NCBI GenBank assembly: GCA_040905145.1
Contig: JBBDSC010000217.1
Span: 10,476 to 74,475, forward strand
Reading direction: 5' to 3'
Length of the DNA: 64,000 nucleotides
From: DATGMS01 sp040905145
GTDB taxonomy: Bacteria > Bacteroidota > Bacteroidia > Cytophagales > Cyclobacteriaceae
Below are positions 1 to 8,461 of the stretch, piece after piece. Numbering within the stretch: the first letter of the stretch is position 1; the number at the start of each line of letters is the position of its first letter. Both the position numbers and the translations under genes were made by a program. The notes under the pieces were generated by a model. That model had not been told where the DNA came from and did no database searches. It worked only from the letters and a program-made list of their open reading frames with translations.

Positions 1-1
1 G

Positions 2-1120
2 GAATTTGCCCCTGACGGCTCCCTTTATATCGTTGATTGGCACAATGTGCTGATCGGCCATATGCAACACAATGCCAGGGACCCGCTCCGCGACCACGTA
101 CACGGTCGCATTTACCGCATCACTTATCCATCCCGTCCATTGGTTGAACCCGCTAAAGTGGACGGTGCAAGCATAGAAGAGCTTTTGGACAATCTCAAGC
201 TTCCGGAATTCAGGACCCGTTACCGCACGCGTCGAGAACTTCGTGGCCGGGATGCATCGGAAGTGCTTTCCCATATTACGACATGGGTGGCCAATCTGGA
301 CAAGAACGATCCTAAATATGAACACCACTTGACAGAGGCATTATGGGTGAGCTGGGGGCTTAACCAAGTAGACGAATCATTGCTCCGTCAGGTGCTGAAT
401 GCCAAAGATTATCACGCCAGGGCCGCTGCCGCTCGGGTGTTGCGCTATACAGGTCATCAGGTAGCCGATCAGGCGGATTTATTGATGCAGGCAGCCAAGG
501 ATGATCATGGCCGGGTACGCTTGGAAGCATTGGTGGCCGCCTCTTGGCTGGATCCGGAAAAGGGCCTGCCCATTGTCATCGAAGCCGGTAAAAAACCAAT
601 GGATGAATGGATGGTCCATGCCCATGAAACAGCGCTGGCACATCTTAATGGACATGCAGTGGGAGAGGAAAAAGCAGGGTTAGTCGAGACCGAACTTAAA
701 GGACCTGAACGTGACCTTTTTGTCGATGGAAAAGAAATATACGCCCGGGATGGGTACTGTATTACCTGCCATCAACCTGATGGTAAAGGGCTTGTAGCAT
801 CCGGTTTCCCTCCGCTCAACGGTACAGTGTGGGTAGAGGGAAATGAGGAACGGCTGATCAAGCTTACCTTAAAAGGTCTCTTGGGTCCCATTGAAGTATT
901 GGGTGAAGAATATCCCGGACAAGTTCCCATGACTCCTTTTGGAGGCTTGCTCAATGACGATGAAATGGCAGCTGTTCTGACTTATGTGCGCAATTCATTT
1001 GGCAACAAGGCTTCTGTCATTTCTCCTGAAAAAGTAAAAGAAGTACGTGCCGCTATTAAAGATAAAACGGGATTTTATTCTCCTGAAGAGCTGCTGAAAG
1101 AGCATCCCCTTGAGGAGTAA
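2..1120 (+). CDS. PVC-type haem-binding / cytochrome c protein, C-terminal part (5' end outside window)
   Basis: The frame is open from base 2, so the gene begins before the window. The first visible residues (APDGSLYIVDWHNVLIGHMQ) are the last strand of a PVC-type membrane-bound dehydrogenase propeller. A HEAT-like helical stretch follows, then a C-terminal class I cytochrome c domain with the haem motif CITCH and a later Met-containing segment (GQVPMTPFGG) that could supply the axial Met. In this family the protein is exported and passes electrons from an oxidised sugar or alcohol to periplasmic carriers; the substrate cannot be read here. A paralogue of the propeller and HEAT parts lies at 14601-17735, but that one carries ThuA and no CxxCH. 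An internal ATG at 47 is not the true start because coding similarity continues upstream of it. Confidence 0.85.
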   Translation, partial: EFAPDGSLYIVDWHNVLIGHMQHNARDPLRDHVHGRIYRITYPSRPLVEPAKVDGASIEELLDNLKLPEFRTRYRTRRELRGRDASEVLSHITTWVANLDKNDPKYEHHLTEALWVSWGLNQVDESLLRQVLNAKDYHARAAAARVLRYTGHQVADQADLLMQAAKDDHGRVRLEALVAASWLDPEKGLPIVIEAGKKPMDEWMVHAHETALAHLNGHAVGEEKAGLVETELKGPERDLFVDGKEIYARDGYCITCHQPDGKGLVASGFPPLNGTVWVEGNEERLIKLTLKGLLGPIEVLGEEYPGQVPMTPFGGLLNDDEMAAVLTYVRNSFGNKASVISPEKVKEVRAAIKDKTGFYSPEELLKEHPLEE

Positions 1121-1219
1121 ATGCAGACGGAAATGGAATAGTGGAATAATGGAAAGAATAAAATTAGAAATTATAAATTCCGTTATGGAAATGAAATAAC
1201 CCCTGGGTTTTATTCGTAG

Positions 1220-1233
1220 GAATCCATGGATTC
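1220..1233. repeat. perfect 14-bp palindrome in intergenic debris
   Basis: GAATCCATGGATTC is perfectly self-complementary and is flanked by TTCGTA on both sides, as in dispersed intergenic repeats. It lies in the 197-bp gap between two same-strand genes. No U-tract follows it, so it is not an obvious terminator. Confidence 0.5.
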
Positions 1234-1317
1234 GTAAAAAAATGTAAGGAGGATGGGGGACGGGCAAAAGTAGCGGAGGGAACAAATATTCCCGGTTGAA
1301 TTGACTATATTTAGGCA

Positions 1318-1671
1318 ATGAGGGCGACGGAGATAATAGAAAAACTGCACAAGGTAAATTTCACCGATGAGCAGGCACGTACTATAGCAGATATATTGGA
1401 GAGCTACGGGGAGAAGTATACCTCCAAGAAACACATGGAAACGGCAACGGGGAACTTGAGGGTGGCCCTGGAGGCAAAATTGGAAAAAACAAAGCTCGAA
1501 CTACAAAAGGAACTGGAAAAAACAAAGCTTGAACTACAAAATGAACTGGAAAAAGCAAAGCTTGAACTACAAAAAGAGATAAGCCAGTCCAAATTCGACC
1601 TTGTCAAATGGATCGTTGCCGGGGTGGTCGCCAATGGGATCGTGGCCACCATACTCAAATATTTGGGGTAA
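1318..1671 (+). CDS. small coiled-coil protein with C-terminal membrane helix (DUF1640-like)
   Basis: This 117-residue protein has a short N-terminal helical segment (residues 1-40, with the phrase FTDEQARTIADILES typical of DUF1640/CCDC90-like proteins), then a highly charged coiled coil at about 50-92, then a single hydrophobic helix at about 95-113 (VKWIVAGVVANGIVATIL). The coiled coil consists of three near-identical 11-residue units of the form LEKTKLELQKE. Such proteins are membrane-anchored and have no assigned reaction. Genes of this type in Bacteroidota are often solitary and associated with intergenic repeats, as here (palindrome at 1220). The ATG at 1318 is the only start that includes the conserved N-terminal part. 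Function is unknown. Confidence 0.75.
   Translation: MRATEIIEKLHKVNFTDEQARTIADILESYGEKYTSKKHMETATGNLRVALEAKLEKTKLELQKELEKTKLELQNELEKAKLELQKEISQSKFDLVKWIVAGVVANGIVATILKYLG
1480..1578 (+). repeat. three tandem 33-bp repeats encoding the coiled coil
   Basis: Three in-frame units start at 1480, 1513 and 1546. Each encodes L-E-K-(T/A)-K-L-E-L-Q-(K/N)-E, and the DNA differs at only a few positions. Near-identity at the nucleotide level indicates recent duplication, so copy number may vary between strains. Confidence 0.9.
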
Positions 1672-1705
1672 CCATTAACAAATATATTGGTCTAAAGCCA
1701 ACTTC

Positions 1706-4700
1706 CTACTTAGCAACTTCTTTGGGCAGTTTGTTGAATTGCCGCTGAAAGCACTTGGCAAAATAGGAAGGAGAACTGAATCCTACCATCTCACTGACTT
1801 CCGTTATATTATACTGTCCTTTATGAAGCAATTCAGCTGCCCTTTTCAGCCTTACCAGCTTAATATAGCCATTGGGTGTAAGCTCTGAGATACCCTTGAT
1901 TTTTCGGAGCAGGCTGGACTGGCTCATATTCATGGCTTCGGCAAGTTCGCTGACGCCAAACAATTCGTTGGACATGTTTTCCAATATGATGTTATTTGCC
2001 TCTTGCAGAAACTGTTCATCCGCCTGCGTATGGGCAATGATATCAGCATTGACCAAAGGTTGGCTCGCAAAGGCTTTTCTGATCTGATCCCGGTAATGGA
2101 GCAGATTCTTTACCTGAAGGCTGAGATATTCCATCGAAAATGGCTTTTCAATATACACATCAGCTCCCATTTCAAGCCCCTCTAGTTTTGATTGCAAGGT
2201 GCTTTTTGCTGTCAATAAAATGATTGGAATATGGCTGTAATTGATATCGGATTTAATGGCTTTGCACAAATGAAACCCGTCCATCACAGGCATCATCACA
2301 TCACTGATGACCAAGTCAATGGGCTTTTCATCCAGGATCTTCAAACCTTGTTCCCCGTTCTCGGCTTTGTGAACATGATAATGGGATTTAAACTGGCGAT
2401 GAAGGAATTTTTGAAGTTCATTATTGTCCTCTATTAGCAAAAGTGCAGGTTTGCTGGTTTCTAAGTTCTCTTTTCCTGTAGGCATTGCCCCATAAGTTTC
2501 CTCTTCTTCTGGGAAAGTTCCGATAATTTGTATAACATTTTTTTGCTGGAGGGGCAGTTCCAACACAAAGGTGTTCAGCTCTTCTCCAGAACAGTCTTCC
2601 AGATATAGATTTCCATTATGCATCTCAGCAAGGGAAAGTGCCAGGGGGAGTCCCAGCCCTGTTCCCGTATTGGGCCTGTCATTGCCGTTTCCGTCAATTT
2701 GAAAGAAGGGTTCAAAAATTTTGTCCCTAAATGAGGGTTCTATTATTCTGCCGTCATTACTTACGGTGATTTTGAATTTTTTATCCCTGATCGTACCGGC
2801 GGTCAGGTTTATCTGGACGATGCTTTCGGCATTCTTGATGGCATTGGAAAAGAGGTTGCTGAGTATTTTGGTCAAGGCTTCCCGGTCCACATCGGCGAAA
2901 AACGGATCAATATTCTTATGGAGGAAAAAATTAATGGATTGCTGGTTGGCACTGCTTTTAAACCGGATATATATTTCATCCATTAAATGGCCAATTTCTG
3001 TCCTTACAAAATTAAGGGAGAAGCCTTTTTTCTCTGTTTTTCTAAAATCCAACAATTGATTGCTCAAATCAATTAACCTGTTGGTATTCTTGTTCATTGT
3101 CCAAAGGTTTTCCTTAAGTTCTTGGTCGTATGAATTCTCTTTCTTGAGCAAATATTCCAATGGGCTTTTGATCAAGGTCAGGGGCGTCCTTATTTCATGG
3201 GTAATATTTGTGAAAAAAGCGATTTTAGATTCATAGATTTCTTTTTCCTTTTCGTCTTCAAATGATTTGAGTGCCAATTCGTGCTTTTTGTTGATCCGCT
3301 TATTATAAGCATTGATGATAGTATAGCTACCCAAGACAAAGAGTAGGGTATAGAGAGCATATGCCCAGTTTGTTTTCCAGAAAGGGGGCAGAACAGTAAT
3401 GTCCAATGTAGCTTCCTTGGTGCTCCAATCACCAAAAACATTGGCGACTTTGACCCTTAATTGATATTCACCGGGAGGCAGGTGGGAATAATGGATTCTT
3501 TGATTTTGGTCCATATAGGTCCAGTCCCTGTCAAATCCTTCCATTTTAAAGGCGTAGGAAAGGGAATTGGGGGCGGTATAGCTCAATGCTGCAAAATCAA
3601 AATTCAGTGAAGTCTGATCATGGGCCAAATTGATTTGCTGGGTGTTGATAATGGACCGATTCAAAATCGGCTTGCTCCCGCCTATTTGAACAGGATCATT
3701 GGATACCTGTATCCCAGTAAAAACAATAGGCGGTTCAAAATGGTATGATTTGAAATGGGCGGGATTAAAGGAAATAAAACCACCCAAAGTGCCAAAGTAG
3801 AGGGTGCCGTCATCCGCCGCTATCCCTGATTTATAATTAAAAGGACTGTTGATCAGTCCACTATCTTTGGTAAAAATACGGTATTCTTCGGTAGTAGGGT
3901 TGAATTCTAAAAGCCCCTTACTGCATGACATCCATAATTGGCCGGAGGAATCCTCTAGGATTTTGTAGATTTTGTTGGCGGGAAAACCGTTTTTGGTGTT
4001 GTAGCAACGGAATGAATCACTTTGTTGATCATACCTACAAAACCCCCCGCCTTCTGTCGAAACCCAGATCCTGTCCTGGCTGTCCTCATACAGGCTGATG
4101 ATAGAATGGTGGGAAAGACTGCCTGGATTTTGGGGATCAGGTTCAAAATACCTGGCTTTATGGCTGGATGGATCAAATTTTACCAGTCCGTTATACCGGG
4201 TACCCAGCCATAGATCTCCCGCTTGGTCTTCAATGATGTCATGGACAAACACATGACCGACCTCCTCTATCAAGTCAGAGGTACCGGATCGGGGATCATA
4301 AAGAAAAAGTTCATCAACGGTTCCCAACCATATCTGGTCCCTGCGGTCCACCAGAATGGAAAAAATATCGCTGTCCTGGAAATTACCTTCCTTATCCACT
4401 ATTTTATGTTCTTCAATCCATCTATTGTCGGTGTTCAGAATATTAATTCCCTGGCTCCATACGCCAATCAGCAGTTCATTTTTATTCATGGCCAAGCCAT
4501 GGATATTATGATAGGAAATACTTCCTGGCTGTCCTGTAGGTTGATAGGGTGTAAATGTTGTTGTTTTAGGGTCAAAGTGGTTCAATCCTGCATCCTCAGT
4601 TCCTATCCACAGTGTTCCATCATCTCCTTGGACAAATTCCCTTACCCTTTTTCCACTAATGGTATTGGCATTGGTAATGGGGTAATACTTTTCGAATTTG

Positions 4701-5746
4701 ATAGGCTGATTGGGAAGGAAATTAATCCCGCCAAAATAAGTGCCTAACCAAATCCCTCCCTCCCGGTCCTGTTCGATCACATAGAGGGCATTGTCGGCAA
4801 GTGAAAAGGGGTCATTGTTATTGTGTTTTAAATTCTGGAATTCCCCTGTTTTCAAATCGTAAATAAACAGCCCGGATTCGGTGGTGATCCAAAGCTCATT
4901 TTCTTTAATGAATTGAAAATCCCTCACATAGATTTCGTTGCCTTCCTTGTCCCTGTTCAGCAGGTCCTTGAATTTTCCCGTGGACTTGTCCATGCTCTTG
5001 AGGCCGGCACTCTTGGTTCCGATCAATATGGAGGGTCCATTATCGAGAAGCCCGAAAACATATTCTTTTCTCAACAATTCTTCCTCATCCAAATATTCCA
5101 CAAAACTCTCCGAACCTTCAATAAATTTATGTACCCCTTGCCCTACAACCCCGACCCATATTTGTCCTTCGTGATCCACCATGACACTGGAAATATATCC
5201 CGGCGAGAGGCTTCCTTCCCTGTTGTTGTTATGGGTAAATTGTTTTAATTCCTGCTTGGCGCCATTAAACCTGAACAGTCCGTTGATGTTTTCGGCAATC
5301 CAGATATTCCCTTCGAGATCTTTTTTGATGTCCGAAATAGATCCATTTATCTGTGATCCTTTATCCGAAAGTGATTGAAACCTGGTGAATTTTTCGGTTG
5401 CCGTGTCGTAAATGTACACTCCCTCTGAGGTGCCCACCCATATACGGCCTTCATTGTCTTCGCACAATTCATAGATTAAATTGTTGCCGAGGCCGTTTTC
5501 GATTTCCGACTCGGTATTGAAGACCTTGAAAGTATGCCCGTCATACCTGTTGAGGCCGTTTTTTGTCCCAAACCACATAAAACCCTCTCGGTCTTGTAAA
5601 ATGGAAAAAACAGTGTTGTCTGATAACCCTTCCTTCATGTCCAGATTTTCAAAGTAAAGGTTTTGGTCAGCACCCCTTGCAGCAAATAACGCGGAAACAA
5701 AAAAAATCAATGTGCAAAAGTATTTTATGGCATTCAATGGCTTCAT
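1706..5746 (-). CDS. hybrid two-component system sensor/regulator (HTCS)
   Basis: The 1346-residue protein is a complete one-polypeptide signalling system. In order it has a signal peptide (1-26), a long periplasmic array of two-component-propeller repeats (about 27-700, many copies of the type DREGFMWFGT), a Y_Y_Y domain (about 720-785), one membrane helix (about 790-812), a HisKA domain with phospho-acceptor His850 in THEIRTP, a HATPase with N-box NLFSNAIKNA and G-box GTGLGL, a receiver domain with Asp1149 in SDVMMP and the conserved Lys in EKPF, and an AraC-type DNA-binding domain at the C terminus. Members of this family sense oligosaccharides in the periplasm and activate a neighbouring SusC/SusD locus. 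It is divergent from a ruined susD and sulfatase, so its original target has apparently been lost; the intact SusC/D unit at 8462 may now be the target. Confidence 0.95.
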   Translation of the reverse strand: MKPLNAIKYFCTLIFFVSALFAARGADQNLYFENLDMKEGLSDNTVFSILQDREGFMWFGTKNGLNRYDGHTFKVFNTESEIENGLGNNLIYELCEDNEGRIWVGTSEGVYIYDTATEKFTRFQSLSDKGSQINGSISDIKKDLEGNIWIAENINGLFRFNGAKQELKQFTHNNNREGSLSPGYISSVMVDHEGQIWVGVVGQGVHKFIEGSESFVEYLDEEELLRKEYVFGLLDNGPSILIGTKSAGLKSMDKSTGKFKDLLNRDKEGNEIYVRDFQFIKENELWITTESGLFIYDLKTGEFQNLKHNNNDPFSLADNALYVIEQDREGGIWLGTYFGGINFLPNQPIKFEKYYPITNANTISGKRVREFVQGDDGTLWIGTEDAGLNHFDPKTTTFTPYQPTGQPGSISYHNIHGLAMNKNELLIGVWSQGINILNTDNRWIEEHKIVDKEGNFQDSDIFSILVDRRDQIWLGTVDELFLYDPRSGTSDLIEEVGHVFVHDIIEDQAGDLWLGTRYNGLVKFDPSSHKARYFEPDPQNPGSLSHHSIISLYEDSQDRIWVSTEGGGFCRYDQQSDSFRCYNTKNGFPANKIYKILEDSSGQLWMSCSKGLLEFNPTTEEYRIFTKDSGLINSPFNYKSGIAADDGTLYFGTLGGFISFNPAHFKSYHFEPPIVFTGIQVSNDPVQIGGSKPILNRSIINTQQINLAHDQTSLNFDFAALSYTAPNSLSYAFKMEGFDRDWTYMDQNQRIHYSHLPPGEYQLRVKVANVFGDWSTKEATLDITVLPPFWKTNWAYALYTLLFVLGSYTIINAYNKRINKKHELALKSFEDEKEKEIYESKIAFFTNITHEIRTPLTLIKSPLEYLLKKENSYDQELKENLWTMNKNTNRLIDLSNQLLDFRKTEKKGFSLNFVRTEIGHLMDEIYIRFKSSANQQSINFFLHKNIDPFFADVDREALTKILSNLFSNAIKNAESIVQINLTAGTIRDKKFKITVSNDGRIIEPSFRDKIFEPFFQIDGNGNDRPNTGTGLGLPLALSLAEMHNGNLYLEDCSGEELNTFVLELPLQQKNVIQIIGTFPEEEETYGAMPTGKENLETSKPALLLIEDNNELQKFLHRQFKSHYHVHKAENGEQGLKILDEKPIDLVISDVMMPVMDGFHLCKAIKSDINYSHIPIILLTAKSTLQSKLEGLEMGADVYIEKPFSMEYLSLQVKNLLHYRDQIRKAFASQPLVNADIIAHTQADEQFLQEANNIILENMSNELFGVSELAEAMNMSQSSLLRKIKGISELTPNGYIKLVRLKRAAELLHKGQYNITEVSEMVGFSSPSYFAKCFQRQFNKLPKEVAK

Positions 5747-6081
5747 TCGTATTGTAATTTATGTTGGCCCGCTCCTTAATATGATTGGGTTATGAAGCGA
5801 TTGATCTGGCCCTATTAATCAGTATGCTAATATGCATCATGGTAAGCTGTAAAAATAGTCAGTTTCTCCTTTCTTTAATATTTAAATGTTTTTCTAAATA
5901 AAAAAGGACGGATTTTTATCCTTTTATGAAGGAAATATGATAAGCTATTGAACCATTGCCGGCTATTTTTACAAAAATGACTTACTGTCCCTTTGGAGAA
6001 AAAGAAGCGAGGTTGATTATTCTTTCGAAATCTTGTTAATAGCTAGCATAAAATAAAAATTAACCTAATCCTAAAAATGAC
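5747..6081. promoter_or_regulatory. divergent intergenic region upstream of the HTCS and the former SusC start
   Basis: This 335-bp AT-rich stretch has no coding potential on either strand. By position it must hold the promoter of the HTCS gene (leftwards) and the former promoter of the susC/susD pair (rightwards). I could not identify a convincing TTTG / TAnnTTTG promoter pair or a clean operator. Confidence 0.45.
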
Positions 6082-6508
6082 ATGAGAAAAAATTTGGCCG
6101 GATCCCAATGCCATTGGCAACGAGCACGGAAACGATGAGCCTGAAATCAGATATGCCGATATATTATTATCCAGAGCAGAGGCCTTGAATGAACTGAACG
6201 GGCCCAACCAAGAGTCTATAGACTTGATCAATCAGGTTAGATTGCGGGCTGGACTATCATCAGAATTATTGGCTGTAGGGGATTTTAGTACTAAGGAAGC
6301 ACTTAGAGAACATTTATTGAATGAGAGAGCTTGGGAGTTTTACGGCGAAGTAGGCATTCGAAGAGAAGATCAGATCAGGATGGGGACTTTTATCTCTTCG
6401 GCAATAGAAAGAGGACATACCAATGCCCAACCATTTAGGGTAGTTTTCCCTATTCCCCAGGCAGCGATAGATGCAGACCCAAATCTGGTACAGAATGAAA
6501 ATTATTAA
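6082..6508 (+). pseudogene. SusD C-terminal remnant joined to a SusC-like start
   Basis: In the frame running to the stop at 6508, coding similarity starts abruptly near 6089 (WPDPNAIGNEHGNDEPEIRY) and continues with the classic SusD/RagB C-terminal half: ILLSRAEALNELNG, LINQVRLRAG, and a block with HLLNERAWEFYGEVGIRRED. About 140 residues remain of a usual 500-600. Immediately upstream, in another frame, ATG AGA AAA AAT TTG (6082-6096) looks like the first codons of a SusC gene. The simplest reading is one deletion of roughly 4 kb that took most of susC and the N-terminal three quarters of susD. The loss of a start and of the signal peptide means no functional product. The SusC-start interpretation is an inference. 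Confidence 0.85.
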
Positions 6509-6533
6509 TTAACTTCTTTTATTAAATAATCTC

Positions 6534-8185
6534 ATGAAAAAAGAATCGATTGTAAAGGGTTGGCAGCCTTGGTGGCCATGGCATTTTATTCAGGATGTAC
6601 AAGTCCGGAAGCCAAAACCTCCCAAAAAGAGGATCAAAGGCCTAATATCATCTTAATTATGGCAGATGATTTGGGCTTTTCTGACCTAGGCTGCTATGGC
6701 AGCGAAATCAACACGCCCAATATTGATTATTTGGCCACCAATGGTGTAAGATTTTCAAGTTTTTATAATCCCTCCAGGTGTTGCCCTACAAGAGCCTCAT
6801 TGCTCACGGGTTTGTATAATCACCAGGCTGGAATAGGGGAGATGACAAGTGACCGGGAAGTTCCCGGTTACCGTGGACACCTGACTGAAAATGCCGTCAC
6901 CATTGCAGAGGTATTAAAGGACGCCGGATACCGCACAGGCATGGTGGGAAAATGGCATGTTTCAAATACCTTGGTGCAGGATGATCCGGAGGAACAGCTG
7001 GACTGGCTGAACCACCAGACAGAGCATCCCCTTTTTTCTCCGGTGGAACAATATCCCACCAACAGGGGATTTGAGAAATATTTTGGGAATATCTGGGGAG
7101 TGGTAGATTTTTTTGATCCTTTCAGCTTGGTTAACGGAACTGCCCCGGTCAAAACTGTCCCCAAAGATTATTACCATACAGATGCCATCAGTGACACTAC
7201 GGTAGCCTATATTAAGGAATTCAGTAAAACGGATAAACCGTTTTTCCTATATGTGGCGCAGACTGCTCCCCATTGGCCGTTGCATGCCTTGCCGGAAGAT
7301 ATTGAAAAATACATAGACACCTACAAAGTAGGCTGGGACAGCATCCGGGAAAAAAGATACGGGAAATTAGTAGAGATGGGCATGATTGATCCTGAAAAGG
7401 GTTCTTTGTCTCCCCGTATCGATGATGAACTTTCATGGGAAGAGAATCCTGACAAGGAATGGGATGCCAGGGCTATGGCTGTCCATGCGGCTATGATAGA
7501 TAGGATGGATCAGGGTATAGGTAAAATGATTACGGCTTTACGAGAAAGCGGCCAGTTAGAAAATACACTGATCTTATTCTTGAGCGATAATGGCGCCAGC
7601 CCTGAAGATGCTTCACGCTTTGGTCCGGGCTTTGACAGACCCAGTGAAACCAGGGATGGGCAGCAGATTATTTATCCGGTGGAAAAAAATGCTTTACCGG
7701 GACCGCAAAACACTTTTGCCTCCATAGGATCCAGGTGGGCCAATGTATCCAATACGCCTTTTCGGTATGCCAAAGCCCAATCCTATGAAGGAGGTATCCG
7801 TACGCCATTTGTGGCTTTCTGGCCAAAAGGCATTACTGTGGATAAAGGTGAAATTTTAGATCAGGAAGGTCATGTAATGGATTTCATGGCCACCTTTACC
7901 GAGCTTGCAAATGCAACTTATCCTACTGAGTATAACGGCAGACAGATAACTCCCATGCAGGGAATCAGTTTAGTGCCAGCCTTTGAAGGCAAGGAGAGGA
8001 AAATTCATAACTCCCTGTTTAACGAACATTTCGGTGCACAGTATGTTCGCCATGAGGGTTGGAAACTGGTGGCCAGGAATAATGAGAAATGGTATTAATA
8101 TCCCGATAAAGTAAAGGAGCTGGAGGGGATGTGGCAAACCTGGGCCAAGAATAATAATGTATTGCCTAAACCAAAAGGAAAATGA
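6534..8185 (+). pseudogene. formylglycine-type sulfatase, lipoprotein, frameshifted and internally deleted
   Basis: The body is a family S1 arylsulfatase: metal-binding IILIMADDLGFSDLGCYG, the CxPxR-type activation motif CCPTR (with ASLLTG following) where Cys becomes formylglycine, and a C-terminal SDNGASPED block. Two lesions are visible. First, ATG at 6534 is followed by six A; seven would give MKKRIDCKGLAALVAMAFYSGC, a lipoprotein signal, in frame with the body, so one base is missing. Translation from an internal TTG at 6560 is possible but lacks the n-region. Second, the frame stops at 8096-8098 (NEKWY-stop), yet the same frame continues with YPDKVKELEGMWQTWAKNNN to a natural stop at 8183-8185. 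About 15-25 codons that normally join these parts are missing. It once acted on a sulfated polysaccharide with the neighbouring SusC/D. Confidence 0.85.
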
Positions 8186-8283
8186 CGTAGTCCCTGCTTG
8201 TCCTTTAAGATAGCAAAAGCCGTGTTATCGGATAATCCTTCTTTCATATCCAAATGTTTAAAATAAAGGCTAATGATCTGTCC
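8186..8283 (-). pseudogene. N-terminal stub of a second hybrid two-component regulator
   Basis: The minus strand reads SLYFKHLDMKEGLSDNTAFAILKDKQG. This is nearly the mature N terminus of the HTCS at 1706-5746 (NLYFENLDMKEGLSDNTVFSILQDREG). Only about 30 codons survive; they end exactly where the sulfatase tail ends. The signal peptide and everything after the first propeller strand are gone. It is a deletion remnant of a second regulator that faced the SusC gene at 8462, the usual arrangement for an HTCS and its target. Confidence 0.85.
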
Positions 8284-8379
8284 TAAAAATCAATTTTAAA
8301 CAGAATTTTGGAGGAATTTTTTCATTTTATGATGGATTTGTGACAGGTAGTTGAAGGATTTTTCGGTTAGTTTGTTTCC

Positions 8380-8393
8380 ACAATCGGTTGCGT
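8380..8393. promoter_or_regulatory. candidate operator upstream of SusC (LacI-like CAANCGNTTG)
   Basis: ACAATCGGTTGCGT contains the imperfect palindrome CAATCGGTTG with a central CG, which resembles LacI-family half-sites. It lies 69 bp before the SusC start in an otherwise empty 178-bp leader. No LacI-family gene is present in the window, so this is a weak suggestion. Confidence 0.25.
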
Positions 8394-8461
8394 AACTTAT
8401 TGAATGATAAAAAGTTGAGATATAAAAATTGAATTAATCAACAGTAAACCAATCCAAAATT

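Noticed and set aside
4223..4747. Plus-strand 174-codon frame inside the hybrid regulator gene
   Set aside because: It is antisense to the propeller repeats, has biased composition and no start context; a shadow of a real gene.
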